NCBI GenBank assembly: GCA_016222805.1
Contig: JACRQG010000046.1
Span: forward strand, 124,001 to 188,000
Length of the DNA: 64,000 bases
Direction: 5' to 3'
Source of the DNA: Verrucomicrobiota bacterium
GTDB taxonomy: Bacteria; Verrucomicrobiota; Verrucomicrobiia; Opitutales; Opitutaceae
Below the pieces are notes generated by a model. The model made no database searches. It saw only the letters and a list, made by a program, of their open reading frames with translations, and was not told the origin of the DNA. Of this stretch, positions 28,422-37,514 are shown one piece after another (the stretch's first letter is position 1; each line of letters starts with the position of its first letter). The position numbers and the translations under genes were made by a program.

Positions 28422-28472
28422 GAGGGGAAACGCAGGGCAGAGATCGCGGGGGGGGGCGGCTTAAGGCGGCAG

Positions 28473-29426
28473 TCAGTTGACCACGTTGACCGGGGCGCCG
28501 GCCAGGAAGGCGCGCAGGTTTTCGACGGCGATGGCCATCAGCCGCGACCGGGCCGAGTGGGTCGCCCACGCGATGTGGGGGGTAATCAGGCAGTTTCGCG
28601 CCGCGAGCAGCGGGTGATCGGGCGGGGGCGGCTCGACGGCGAGCACATCGAGAGCGGCGCCCGCGATGCGGCCGGCGTTGAGCGCCGCGGCGAGGTCGTC
28701 CTCCTTCACCAAGGGCCCGCGGCTCGTGTTGATCAGGAAGGCCGATTTCTTCATCAGCCCGAGACGGCGAGAGTCCACGAGGTGCCGGTTGTCGGCCGTA
28801 AGCGGGCAATGCAGGCTCACCACGTCGGCCTCGGCGAAAAGTGCATCGAGATCGACCATTCGTACGGCCGGCGCGCCCGGAGGCGGGACGCCCACCTCGT
28901 GCGCGATCACGTTCATGTCGAGGGCCTCCGCCACCCTGGCCGTGGCCTGGCCGATCCGGCCGTAACCCACGATGCCCATGGTCAGCCCGGCCAGCTCGAT
29001 CAACGGGTAATCCCAATAGCACCAATCGGGCGCCGTCGACCACCGCCCCTCGCGCACGGTGGCGGCGTGATGTCCCACTCGCTGGGTGAGTTCGAGGAGG
29101 AGGGCGAAGACATGCTGGGCGACGGATCGCGTGCCGTACGTGGGGATGTTGGTGACCACGACCCCAAGCTCCCGCGCCGTCTGGACATCCACGATGTTAT
29201 AGCCCGTCGCCAGCACGCCGAGGTAGCGGAGACCCGGCAGTGCCCGCAGCGTGCGTGCGTCGAACGTGATCTTATTGGTCAGGATCGCCCCCGCCCCACG
29301 TGCCCGCGCGACGACCTCGCCGGCCGGAGTCCGGTCATACACGGAACATTCGCCGAGGGGATCGAAGGCGGCCCAGCTGAGGTCACCGGGATTGAGGGCG
29401 TACCCGTCGAGGACGATGATGCGCAT
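28473..29426 (-). CDS. D-2-hydroxyacid dehydrogenase (glycerate dehydrogenase-like)
   Basis: 317 aa, normal for the family, with no signal peptide. The NAD site is MGIVGYGRIGQATARVAEA (about 148-166). Catalytic residues are seen in INTSRGPLV (Arg), VLAVEPPPPDHPLL (Glu) and ITPHIAWATHSAR (His). It reduces 2-keto acids such as hydroxypyruvate or glyoxylate with NAD(P)H in the cytoplasm. Placed between sulfatase genes on the same strand, it may process acid products of glycan breakdown. The ATG start leaves the usual N-terminal beta strand (MRIIVLDGYAL) intact. Confidence 0.93.
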   Translation of the reverse strand: MRIIVLDGYALNPGDLSWAAFDPLGECSVYDRTPAGEVVARARGAGAILTNKITFDARTLRALPGLRYLGVLATGYNIVDVQTARELGVVVTNIPTYGTRSVAQHVFALLLELTQRVGHHAATVREGRWSTAPDWCYWDYPLIELAGLTMGIVGYGRIGQATARVAEALDMNVIAHEVGVPPPGAPAVRMVDLDALFAEADVVSLHCPLTADNRHLVDSRRLGLMKKSAFLINTSRGPLVKEDDLAAALNAGRIAGAALDVLAVEPPPPDHPLLAARNCLITPHIAWATHSARSRLMAIAVENLRAFLAGAPVNVVN

Positions 29427-29738
29427 GGGAAGGCGTGAAGTGAGGGTTATTCTGCCAGGTTTGGGTGGGCGGGGCGAACTCGCGCCGCACCCGTCGATTC
29501 AGAGCCCGGCTCGCGCGGGGCGAGGTCGCCCCGCCCACAAGGGAACACCGACAGAGTGAATCGACGGGTCATCCCGCCACTTGCCTGATCGGTCGATGGC
29601 GTGGCGGAAACTTCGGGTCGTTCGGCGGGCACTGCGGGAGATGCTGCTCCGTCGCGCCGCGCCGGAAGGCCATGGGGCCGTTGCTTCGATGAGTGCATCC
29701 GTTGAGGTTGGGCAGGTGAGGCTGGCGGCGCCTGCCGC
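29427..29738. other. 312-base spacer between a sulfatase and the dehydrogenase gene
   Basis: The first half holds the GC-rich palindromic element described separately. The second half has no gene. Near 29711-29744, at the stop of the sulfatase at 29739, GGCAGG/CCTGCC and GGTGAG/CTCACC can form alternative stems that may terminate that gene on the minus strand. No T-run follows. Confidence 0.4.
29465..29569. repeat. GC-rich palindromic element, second family
   Basis: GTGGGCGGGGCGA (29465-29477) is inverted at 29526-29538. A near-perfect hairpin, GCGGGGCGA/TCGCCCCGC, spans 29515-29534, and the first arm is a degraded version of it. ACCCGTCGATTC (29489-29500) is inverted at 29558-29569. The layout (two hairpins, inverted outer ends) parallels the main repeat family, but the sequence is different. 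Confidence 0.75.
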
Positions 29739-31220
29739 TCACCCGGCCTTCTTCCTGCCCTTCTTCGAGAGCGACGGCGTGTCGGTCCTGGGCAGCCACT
29801 GCGCGAGCCGGGCCTTCACCGCCGCGTACTCCGGCTGACCGGCGAGGTTGGTCCACTCATTCGGATCGCGATCGTGATCGTAGAGTTCTTCGCCTCCGTC
29901 GGCATAACGGATGTAGCGCCAGCGCTCGTCGCGCACGGCGTGGTTGCCCTGCCCGTGCGTGGTCAGCGCCGGCCGATCCCAGGTTCGCTGCGGATCCCGC
30001 AGCAGCGGCACGAGGCTCTGGCCGTCGAGCCCGGGCACCGCCGGCAGGCCGCAGAGTTCGTTCAGCGTCGGGAACAAGTCGACGAAGCCCACCGGCCGCG
30101 CGGTGCGGGTGCTCGGTTTCCCCACCCCGGGGGCCGCGATGATGAAGGGCAGGCGGGTGGATCGATCCCAAAGTGTGAACTTGTGGAGGTGCTGTTTTTC
30201 CCCGAGGTGGAAGCCGTTGTCCGACCAGAACACGACGATGGTGTTCGACGCCGCCGGGCTGCGGTCCAGCGCATCCAGCAGCCGCCCGACGAGGGCGTCG
30301 CAGAAACTGATGTTGGCGAGGTAGGCCTGGAGCACGCGGCGGTACTGCCCGGCCTGCTTCACCATCACGAGATCCTCGGCCCGGTCGGCCGCCATCCGGC
30401 GACCACCCTCGGGCAGGTCGTCGAGGTCGTCGTCCTTGACCGGCGGCAGCGTGACTTTGTCTTCCGGATACATGTCGAAGTACCGGCGCGGCGCATACCA
30501 CGGCAGGTGCGGGCGGTAGATGCCGGCGGCGAGGAAGAAGGGCTGCGCGGGCGGCCGGGCGAGGAACCGTTCCGCCCACTGCACCATCCTGGCGTCGCCC
30601 ATTTCGTCATCGCTCTTGTCGAAGGGGCCCCAGTCGAACTCGTTTGAATTCTGCGGCGGGCGGGCCAGCGCCTTGACCGCCGGCAGGCCGTTGAGCGGAA
30701 AGCCGTCGGGAAAGGCGAACTTCTTCGTGTCCCCGCCGCTGGCCCAGAGGGTCTGGTAGTGGCTGTCGAAGACCTGGTTGAAGTAATCGTGCCAGTCGCT
30801 GCGGCGGTTGAAGCCGGGCGGATGGTGGTAGATCTTGCCGCCTCCGGCGACGTGGTACCCCTGAGCCTTGAAATGCTGCGGGATGGTCGCGATGCCCGGG
30901 AGCACCTGGTGCCAGACCACATCGTTGCCATAGGCGCCGGTGGAACTGGGCCGGCGGCCGGTCAGCGTAGCGATGCGCGAGGGATTGCAGACGGGCGCGG
31001 GACAGTGCGCATTGGTAAAGAGGAGCCCGCGGGCCGCGAGCCGATCGAGGTTCGGCGTCTTGACGTCGGGGTGCCCCCCCAGACAGCCGATCCAGTCGTT
31101 CAGATCGTCCGCGATGATCATCAGGACATTGGGACGAGAAGGGGCCGCGGCATGCCCCACCGCGAGAACCCCGAAGCCGGCCAGGGCCGGCAGAAACGCC
31201 CGGCGAAGGAAACGCTTCAT
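29739..31220 (-). CDS. Exported sulfatase (iduronate-2-sulfatase/choline-sulfatase-like)
   Basis: 493 aa with a signal peptide (AFLPALAGFGVLAVGHAAA). The signature is APVCNPSRIATLTGRRP with Cys78 as the formylglycine precursor. VLMIIADDLNDWIGCLGGHPDV gives the first metal-binding residues and VVFWSDNGFHLGEKQHLHK the second set. IYRPHLPWYAPRRYFDMYP is typical of iduronate-2-sulfatase relatives. The C-terminus is Lys-rich (SKKGRKKAG). Its ATG overlaps the stop of the upstream sulfatase (31217-32752) by four bases, so the two are translationally coupled. It probably removes sulfate from a polysaccharide imported or digested by this locus. Confidence 0.93.
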   Translation of the reverse strand: MKRFLRRAFLPALAGFGVLAVGHAAAPSRPNVLMIIADDLNDWIGCLGGHPDVKTPNLDRLAARGLLFTNAHCPAPVCNPSRIATLTGRRPSSTGAYGNDVVWHQVLPGIATIPQHFKAQGYHVAGGGKIYHHPPGFNRRSDWHDYFNQVFDSHYQTLWASGGDTKKFAFPDGFPLNGLPAVKALARPPQNSNEFDWGPFDKSDDEMGDARMVQWAERFLARPPAQPFFLAAGIYRPHLPWYAPRRYFDMYPEDKVTLPPVKDDDLDDLPEGGRRMAADRAEDLVMVKQAGQYRRVLQAYLANISFCDALVGRLLDALDRSPAASNTIVVFWSDNGFHLGEKQHLHKFTLWDRSTRLPFIIAAPGVGKPSTRTARPVGFVDLFPTLNELCGLPAVPGLDGQSLVPLLRDPQRTWDRPALTTHGQGNHAVRDERWRYIRYADGGEELYDHDRDPNEWTNLAGQPEYAAVKARLAQWLPRTDTPSLSKKGRKKAG

Positions 31221-32752
31221 TTGTTCTTCCGTTTCTTCCGACCCTGGGCTTCCGCCTCAGCCGAGCCCTTCGGCGGCGGTTCCTGGCCGAAGAAATAGTA
31301 GGGGTATTCCCACGACATCTCCCGTGCCAGCTGCTTCGATCCGGCGGAGACCTCGGCCGTCAGGCGCCGAAGGTGGTCGGGATTCAGCAAGGGGTCCGCC
31401 GTCTCCTTCCGCCATCCAGCCAGCGCGCCCTGCAACTCCGCGAGCACGGAGGCGTGGGCGGCCTGGTCGGCAAGGTTCCGGAATTCGAAGGGATCCGTCT
31501 GCAGGTCGTAGAGTTCCCAGCGCGGCGGCCGTTCCATCCGGGCGTACGCCGCGCGCACCTCTGTGGGCGCGGCGGCGATGGCCGCCCCCAGGTCGGCCTC
31601 GAGGTGGTGCAGGGTGAACTCGTAGCCGGCGTTCACTTCCCCCGGCAGCAGGTTCTCGATCAGCTTGTAGCGGTCGGTGCACACCGTGCGCTGCGGGTAG
31701 TAGTTGTTGCGGCCGCCGTGGGTGTGGTACTCGGTGAAAAGATAGCGGCGCCACTCGGTCTTCTCCGCGCGCAGGAGCGGCACGAGCGAACAACCAGCCA
31801 GCCCGGCCACCGGCGCCGCGCCGGCGGCGGCGAGCACGGTGGGCATCAGGTCCACCGTGGACACGAGGTCGTCGCGCACCTGCCCGGCCCGGGCCTGGCC
31901 CGGCCAGCGCACGAGCAGTGGCACGCGCACACCGCCCTCATAGGAGGTGCGCTTGCCGCGCAGCATGTCGGCCCCGTGATCGCCGAAGTACACGACCAGG
32001 GTGTGGTCCGCCTTGCCCGATCGCTGCAGCACGGCGAGCAACTCGCCGACGAGGACATCGAGCCGGTTCATGCAATTGTAGTAGTTCGCCACACACGCGC
32101 GCAGGTCCGGGCGATCGACGCCCATGTAGGGCATGGGCTTCACGTCCTTGCCGTCGAGGGGTTGGGCGGGCAGGCCGTTCACCTGCCGTGTCCACGGCTG
32201 GTGGGTGTCGGGGTAATTCACGCTCAGGAAGAACGGCTGGTCGGAGGCCCGGATGAAGGCCTCGGCGTGGCGCGCGTAGTCGGCGAGACCCTTGCGGGCG
32301 AAGTTCGCGTTGTGGATTTCCCAGAAGTCGAACGGGAACGCCGACTCCGGATTGATGTGCAGCTTGCCAATAAGACCGGTGCGGTAACCGGCGGATTTCA
32401 GCCTGCGCGGCAGGTTGGGCAGATCCGGGCGGTACAGGCGGAATCCCCAGGTGGCCAGTCCGAGCTGGCCGTTCTGATGGGGATACAGCCCCGTCATGAT
32501 GCTCGAACGCGACTGGCTGCAGCCGGCCTGGGTCACATACGCACGGGTGAAGCGGACGCCCTCGGCCGCCAGCCGATCGAGGTGGGGCGTGCGGGCGTAG
32601 GGGTCGCCGTAACAGCCGAGTTCCGGCCCGTTATCCTCGGAGACGATGAAGAGAATGTTGGGCCGCTCAGGAGGGGCGCCCCTCGCCCCCGTGACCGCAG
32701 ACAGCGCAAACCAGACTCCCAGCAGGCTGTGGCGACAAAGGCGAAAGATCAT
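31217..32752 (-). CDS. Exported sulfatase with CSQSR active-site motif (heparan N-sulfatase-like)
   Basis: ATG at 32752 gives 511 aa with a signal peptide (SLLGVWFALSAVTGARG). The active-site region reads AGCSQSRSSIMTGLYPHQNG: Cys78 is in place, but the consensus Pro two residues on is Gln. FIVSEDNGPELGCYGD replaces the usual DD pair with SED-N, as in sulfamidase-like enzymes. VVYFGDHGADMLRGK is the second metal-site block. The C-terminus is Lys-rich (QGRKKRKNK). It is first in the sulfatase run and overlaps the next gene by four bases. Activity is likely but depends on whether CSQSR is accepted by the maturation enzyme. Confidence 0.9.
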   Translation of the reverse strand: MIFRLCRHSLLGVWFALSAVTGARGAPPERPNILFIVSEDNGPELGCYGDPYARTPHLDRLAAEGVRFTRAYVTQAGCSQSRSSIMTGLYPHQNGQLGLATWGFRLYRPDLPNLPRRLKSAGYRTGLIGKLHINPESAFPFDFWEIHNANFARKGLADYARHAEAFIRASDQPFFLSVNYPDTHQPWTRQVNGLPAQPLDGKDVKPMPYMGVDRPDLRACVANYYNCMNRLDVLVGELLAVLQRSGKADHTLVVYFGDHGADMLRGKRTSYEGGVRVPLLVRWPGQARAGQVRDDLVSTVDLMPTVLAAAGAAPVAGLAGCSLVPLLRAEKTEWRRYLFTEYHTHGGRNNYYPQRTVCTDRYKLIENLLPGEVNAGYEFTLHHLEADLGAAIAAAPTEVRAAYARMERPPRWELYDLQTDPFEFRNLADQAAHASVLAELQGALAGWRKETADPLLNPDHLRRLTAEVSAGSKQLAREMSWEYPYYFFGQEPPPKGSAEAEAQGRKKRKNK

Positions 32753-32946
32753 GGGGCGGGGCGACACGGACAACCTTGGCAGTCCTCGCAGCGGCAGGAA
32801 AGCCCAGGCTATGCGGTACTTTTGCTGGACCACCTGCGGGCCCGGTCACCCCTCCCCCACGGCGCAGCCCAACCTTCACCAGCGACCGGGCCACCTCTCA
32901 CTTTTCTGTTTTCCCTCAGCCCAGTCATCGTTCAATGCCCGGCACC
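32753..32946. other. Divergent promoter region
   Basis: 194 bases separate the sulfatase run on the minus strand from the DUF971 gene on the plus strand. It must contain promoters for both directions. I could not identify clear -35/-10 boxes or a strong inverted repeat. Confidence 0.4.
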
Positions 32947-33249
32947 ATGCACACTCCCGTCAACCTCCAACTCATCGGGCAGGAAATCGCCATCGCCTGG
33001 GACGACGGGGCCGAAACCTACGTCACCTGCGAGCGGTTGCGCGCCGCTTCGCCTAGCGCCGCCAACATGGGGGAGCGCGACATCCTCGGCAACCAGTACG
33101 GCGGCGACGGCCCGAAGCAGTTTCCCGGGGTGACCGTCCTCGGCTGGGAGAAAATCGGCAACTACGCGATCCGGTTCGATTTCAGCGACGGCCACCGCAC
33201 GGGCCTGTACAGCTACGACTATTTGCGCGCGCTCGGTGCCTCCCCGTGA
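32947..33249 (+). CDS. DUF971 / gamma-butyrobetaine hydroxylase-like N-terminal domain protein
   Basis: ATG at 32947 gives 100 aa. ATG at 32935 is an alternative four codons upstream. The protein matches the small DUF971 family: NLQLIGQEIAIAWDDGAETYVTCERLRAASP at the start, then WEKIGNYAIRFDFSDGHRTGLYSYDYLRAL. The family resembles the N-terminal domain of gamma-butyrobetaine hydroxylase and occurs alone in many bacteria, sometimes near iron-sulfur genes. No motif points to a particular reaction. It is probably cytoplasmic. It precedes hisI by 51 bases on the same strand. Confidence 0.83.
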   Translation: MHTPVNLQLIGQEIAIAWDDGAETYVTCERLRAASPSAANMGERDILGNQYGGDGPKQFPGVTVLGWEKIGNYAIRFDFSDGHRTGLYSYDYLRALGASP

Positions 33250-33300
33250 CGGAAAGGGGGATTGCCATGGGCGGGGCCGCTCGCAAACAAACGGACGCCC

Positions 33301-33765
33301 ATGAGCACCTACGTCTTCCCCGCCCGTACGAGCACCGCCGAGATCGAGCTCGGCAGCACCCTGCAGCCCAAGTTCGGCCCCGACGGCCTGATCCCCTGCA
33401 TCACCCAGGATGTGCACACGGGCGAGGTGCTGATGTTCGCCTTCATGAACGCGGAGTCGCTGGCCCACACCCTGAAGACCAGGAAGGCCACCTACTGGAG
33501 CCGCTCGCGGCAGAAACTCTGGGTGAAGGGAGAAGAGTCGGGCAACGTCCAGCACGTGCGGGAACTCCGGACGGACTGCGATCAGGACGTGCTCCTGATC
33601 AAGGTTGAGCAAAGCGGCGCCGCCAACGCGAGCTGCCACAACGGCTACAAGTCCTGTTTCTACCGGAAGCTCTCCGACCTCGAGGCCGCCGCGGAGGGTG
33701 ACTATCGCCTGGCCTTCACGGCGGAGCGCCTCTTCGACCCGGCCACGGTCTACAAGAAGAAGTAA
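33301..33765 (+). CDS. hisI: Phosphoribosyl-AMP cyclohydrolase
   Basis: ATG at 33301 gives 154 aa. The enzyme opens the purine ring of phosphoribosyl-AMP in the third step of histidine synthesis, in the cytoplasm. Recognisable blocks are [39 protein letters not shown], the metal-binding [13 protein letters not shown] and the Cys-containing [15 protein letters not shown]. It is the monofunctional form without a fused HisE domain. No other his gene is in the window. In-frame codons from 33262 are rejected because they lie outside the family's usual start. Confidence 0.95.
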   Translation: MSTYVFPARTSTAEIELGSTLQPKFGPDGLIPCITQDVHTGEVLMFAFMNAESLAHTLKTRKATYWSRSRQKLWVKGEESGNVQHVRELRTDCDQDVLLIKVEQSGAANASCHNGYKSCFYRKLSDLEAAAEGDYRLAFTAERLFDPATVYKKK

Positions 33766-33833
33766 GTCCGCGGCGATTCGTCGGGAGACCCGCCCGGAGA
33801 AGTCGCAACCCAAATACCCCCGGGCGCTGCCGG

Positions 33834-33913
33834 GTAGCCGGGTGCGGTGAGCCCGGCACGAGCGACCCGTGAATCGATCGCCTTCGCTGCCGGGGTCGCC
33901 GACCCCGGCTACA
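33834..33913 (-). repeat. Double-hairpin interspersed element, copy 6
   Basis: Read on the minus strand it starts TGTAGCCGGGGTCGGCGACC and ends with a damaged GGGCTC arm (GGGCTCACCGCACCCGG) and CGGCTAC. It lies between the convergent hisI and beta-helix genes, the only good copy not upstream of a gene. Confidence 0.85.
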
Positions 33914-33987
33914 AGAATACCTTCGAACGCCGGCATGTAGCGTACCGATTTCCACGCACTCCGCCGGCCCCCGGCGCTCGCGTGCAC

Positions 33988-36159
33988 CTATCGCCGCAGC
34001 CCCACCTGCCGGAGGTCGAGGGGCTCGATCCCCAGGTCGACGGCCGGCGAACCCGGCGCGAAACGGGCGTCTCCCTGGTCTGGATCGCGGAGCCGCGGAT
34101 CCGCGAACCGGCTTTCCCGCTCCTGCCCCTCCGCACGGGCCGCCGCGAAGTGCGCTTCGGCCCACGCCGGATCGTGCGGGTGCCAGAGCAGGTTTCGATT
34201 GGTGCGGGTCTCGCCGTACTTGGGATCCGGCGGCACACCGAGCACGTTTTTCAGGTAGAACGGCCGCAGCCCCGGTTGGTGGGCGACGAGAATGTTGCGC
34301 TCGATCACGGCGCCCTCGACCGGCACCCCTTCGAGCGAGATGAGCCCGCGCGGCTGGAAGAAGCCCGTCGGATCGACCACAAAGTTGTTGCGCACGACAT
34401 TGCGCCCCTTGATCGCGATGCCCGTGCCCATACCGCCGTTGCGGAGGATCAGGTTGCGCTCAATCACGGTGTCGTGCTGGTCGTCGTCGCAGCGAATCGC
34501 CTCACCCATGTTCTCCGAGAGGCAGTCCCGGATGAAGTTCTCGCGCACCTGGTTTCCCGCGCCGGTGCCGGACACGTAGATGGCGTCGCCGTCCCAGAGG
34601 CGCAGCATCACGTCGTGAATCTCGTTGCGTTCGATCACGTTGTTGCGCCCATGCAGGAACGGAGCGCGCGCCTCCCATGAGGGCCGCGGCAGCCCGGGGC
34701 CCGCCTGGGGCGGAGGCCCGCCGGCGGCGGCAATCTCCTCCCACCGGATCGTGCGCCAACCATCACCGCGCCCGTCGCGGTTCCACGCGATGCGGCCACT
34801 CACCGTGATCGCGGTGTAGTTGGTGTGGTGAATCAGGTTGTGGGCGACGCGGTTTTCGCCGCTCTGCCAGATCGCAATCGCCGCACCCTGCCAGAGGATC
34901 TCGCCGACATGGTGCAGGTGGTTGCGGACGATCTCGTTGCGCCGGTTGACGTCCTTGGTCCCGGGGCCGTACCCCGCCACCACGATGCCCGCGCCGCCCA
35001 GGTGCTCGAAGGTGCAATCCGCGACGCGGTTGCGCTGCGCGTGCAGATCAAGCCGCAGCCCGGCTCCCCCGCTGTGTGCCCAACGGCAGCGCTCGAAGAT
35101 CACTTCCTCCGCCCCGCGCAGCCGGACGATCGCGGTCGGCCGATCGTACATCTCCCAGTCGTGCTGCAGCGTCGCGCCCATGCGGTCCTTCTCCCACGGC
35201 CATCGGTCCCCGCCGGTGAAGTGCAGGCCGCGAAACACCAATCCGCGCACCGGGACGTCGCGCGGGCCGTCGTGGTCGATCCCGCCCTCGACACGAAGAA
35301 GTTCGGTGAGCTGCGGTGCCTCGATGCCCTCCGGCGGGCCGCCGTCGCGTGTCCGCAGCGTGAGGATGCGCTCCCGCGCTTGGAGGGTCCATTCGCCCGG
35401 CTCGTCGAGGGCGGCACGCACGTTCTCGATCCAGGCCGTGCCCTTTGCGTTCACATCGCGCAGGCCCCACCGAATGCGCACCATCGGATAGCTCGCCGGG
35501 ATGCGCGTGCGCAACAACCCGGTGGCGAGGTCGACTGATTCGATCGGCAGGATATTGAGTATCCACCCGTAATTCGGCCGGATCACCAGCTCGGCTTCGG
35601 CCAGGTCGGGCCAGTTCGGCACGACGCCTGGCGGCACCGGCAGCGTCGATCGGCCCAGTTCCTCCACGGCACGGTAGTCTCTCGCCGGCGAAAACGCCGC
35701 CGTCCGAGCCCGCGGCAGAAGCCCGCGCCCATCGAACAGGGTGAGAAACGGCTTCAGCGTCTCCGGCAGGCGGGTTGTCCACGCCGCACCTTCCCGCCTC
35801 CAACCGCCCACGACCACCGCCGACGTCAGCACCGGCGTTTCCCCCGGAGCCGCGGCATATTCGACAAACCGCCCCGGGGCGGCGGAATCCTCAAGGGAAA
35901 AGACCAGCGTCTCCGCCAGCCGGTAGGTGCCACCGTGGATGGCGACCGCGTAGTCGCGATCCGGGATTCGGCGCTTGGCCTCGCGCACCGCCTGTTGCGC
36001 GCGCGAGAGCGTGGCGAACGGTCGCTCGCGCGTGCCGGGCCCCTGGTCGTCACCGGAGGGAGCCACGTGGAAGTCGGCCGCGCGTGCCGGCACGAATCCC
36101 CCCGCCGTGAACAGCGCGGCGGCCACGCGGACGATGCGCCAGTGTTTCACGGCAAACAC
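33988..36159 (-). CDS. Exported right-handed parallel beta-helix protein
   Basis: 723 aa with a signal peptide (IVRVAAALFTAGGFVPARA). The start of the mature protein, DFHVAPSGDDQGPGTRERPFATLSRAQQAV, is the DUF1565-like entry common to beta-helix polysaccharide enzymes. Repeated short strands with Asn ladders follow (NRVADCTFEHLGGAGIVVAGYG; ENRVAHNLIHHTNYTAITVSG; NNVIERNEIHDVM; DTVIERNLILRNGGMGTGIAI). This is the parallel beta-helix of polygalacturonases, pectate lyases and related lyases or epimerases; the exact activity cannot be told. Its start overlaps the end of the pectate-lyase-like gene upstream by 13 bases, so they share an operon. Confidence 0.85.
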   Translation of the reverse strand: MFAVKHWRIVRVAAALFTAGGFVPARAADFHVAPSGDDQGPGTRERPFATLSRAQQAVREAKRRIPDRDYAVAIHGGTYRLAETLVFSLEDSAAPGRFVEYAAAPGETPVLTSAVVVGGWRREGAAWTTRLPETLKPFLTLFDGRGLLPRARTAAFSPARDYRAVEELGRSTLPVPPGVVPNWPDLAEAELVIRPNYGWILNILPIESVDLATGLLRTRIPASYPMVRIRWGLRDVNAKGTAWIENVRAALDEPGEWTLQARERILTLRTRDGGPPEGIEAPQLTELLRVEGGIDHDGPRDVPVRGLVFRGLHFTGGDRWPWEKDRMGATLQHDWEMYDRPTAIVRLRGAEEVIFERCRWAHSGGAGLRLDLHAQRNRVADCTFEHLGGAGIVVAGYGPGTKDVNRRNEIVRNHLHHVGEILWQGAAIAIWQSGENRVAHNLIHHTNYTAITVSGRIAWNRDGRGDGWRTIRWEEIAAAGGPPPQAGPGLPRPSWEARAPFLHGRNNVIERNEIHDVMLRLWDGDAIYVSGTGAGNQVRENFIRDCLSENMGEAIRCDDDQHDTVIERNLILRNGGMGTGIAIKGRNVVRNNFVVDPTGFFQPRGLISLEGVPVEGAVIERNILVAHQPGLRPFYLKNVLGVPPDPKYGETRTNRNLLWHPHDPAWAEAHFAAARAEGQERESRFADPRLRDPDQGDARFAPGSPAVDLGIEPLDLRQVGLRR

Positions 36160-37514
36160 AGGCTATTCAGGTATTCCTCGAGATTGGTATAGCCGTCGGC
36201 GTTCCGGTCCCCATTGCAATCGCTCGGATCCCGCGGATTGAGGCCGTGGGCAAGTTCCCACGCATCGGCCATGCCATCCCGGTCTTGATCCAGCTGGGGA
36301 GGCCCGGGTCGCAAGACGGGCCAGCCGCCCACCTGCGCCGGAGAATTGAGCAGCCGCCCGCGGCGGGTGCGCAAGTCGGCCACGACCCGGTGATCCACGG
36401 CATCGCGCCGCAGCGACGCCCCGGCGAGCGTCAGCACCCGTTCAAAGGCCTCCGCCGCCGTCTCCAGCCGCGGAGCATCGGGTCCGAGGTCCGGCGGAAC
36501 GGCGACCCGCCAGTCGGCCAGTTTGCCGGCATATTTGTATCTTCCGCGCGGCGGCAACCACCGCTCGAAATCCAACGCGGCGTAGTTGTCGCGCGTGAGG
36601 TCCTCCCGCCCTTCAAACACATTGCCGCTCATATAGCCCCGGCCCAGGTCGGGCAGACTGCCCTTCATCGCAATCGGAAGCTGGGCGGCATCCGTTTCGG
36701 GGCCGGGCCGCCACGTGTTGTTCAGACAGAGGATGAAATGGTCGCAGAAGTTGGCCGTGCCGCCCTTGCTCCAGTTGTAGATGACATTGTTGCGGAAATC
36801 GACGATGTGACGCGGCGGCTGGCTCGCGCTGCCGAGCGTCGGGTGGCGGTCCCGGCAGGTGCTGAAGAGATTGTGGTGCAGGGTCAGCGGCCCCGAGAGA
36901 TCGCGGTAGGAGGCGCACATCGCATGAGCGCCCTTGTTGTGCAGGCTCTCGTTCAGCGCCTCGCTCAGGATGCACCACTGCACCGTCACGTTCCCTCCGC
37001 GTCGCAGGTCATGAGTGCCGTCGATTGCCCAACTCAGGGAACAATGATCGAGGATGAGTCGCTCCACGTCATCCGTCGTCAGGGTATCGTCGCCGCCCGC
37101 CGCTCCCTTCGGCTTGTTTTCATCCCCCAGCCGAAAGCGCAGGTAGCGGATGACCACGTCCCGCGCCCGCCGGACCTGAAACGAATAGTCGCGCAAGGTG
37201 ATCCCCTCGCCCGGAGCCGTCTGGCCGGCGATGGTCAGCTGCGACTTCTCGACCACCAGCCGGCTGCGCAGGGCGATGGTACCCGCCACCTCGAAGACGA
37301 TGGTGCGCGGCCCCTGGGCGGAACGGATGCCCTCGCGGAGCGAACCCGGGCCATCGTCGGTCAGGGTGGTGACGTGGTACACGTCGCCCCCGCGCCCACC
37401 CCGCGCCAGGCGGCCAAAACCCTCGGCGCCGGGAAAGGCCGGCAACTCGGCGGCGAGGCCCGCCGATGGGAGCAAACCAGCAACCAATCCCAGACGAAAC
37501 AAAGTGCCGATCAT
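36147..37514 (-). CDS. Exported pectate-lyase-like polysaccharide lyase with Ca-binding tail
   Basis: ATG at 37514 gives 455 aa with a signal peptide (LFRLGLVAGLLPSAGLAA). The pectate lyase fold is shown by PAFPGAEGFGRLARGGRGGDVYHVTTLTDDGPGSLREG, LTIAGQTAPGEGITLRDY, VVIRYLRFRLGDENK and ILDHCSLSWAIDGTHDL. The C-terminus has a thrombospondin type-3-like calcium segment (DQDRDGMADAWELAHGLNP, then DCNGDRNADGYTNLEEYLNSL). It is close in layout to the lyase at 41017. It probably cleaves pectin-like uronans outside the cell or in the periplasm. A long open stretch upstream in the same frame is antisense-like noise over the receptor gene. Confidence 0.9.
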   Translation of the reverse strand: MIGTLFRLGLVAGLLPSAGLAAELPAFPGAEGFGRLARGGRGGDVYHVTTLTDDGPGSLREGIRSAQGPRTIVFEVAGTIALRSRLVVEKSQLTIAGQTAPGEGITLRDYSFQVRRARDVVIRYLRFRLGDENKPKGAAGGDDTLTTDDVERLILDHCSLSWAIDGTHDLRRGGNVTVQWCILSEALNESLHNKGAHAMCASYRDLSGPLTLHHNLFSTCRDRHPTLGSASQPPRHIVDFRNNVIYNWSKGGTANFCDHFILCLNNTWRPGPETDAAQLPIAMKGSLPDLGRGYMSGNVFEGREDLTRDNYAALDFERWLPPRGRYKYAGKLADWRVAVPPDLGPDAPRLETAAEAFERVLTLAGASLRRDAVDHRVVADLRTRRGRLLNSPAQVGGWPVLRPGPPQLDQDRDGMADAWELAHGLNPRDPSDCNGDRNADGYTNLEEYLNSLCLP

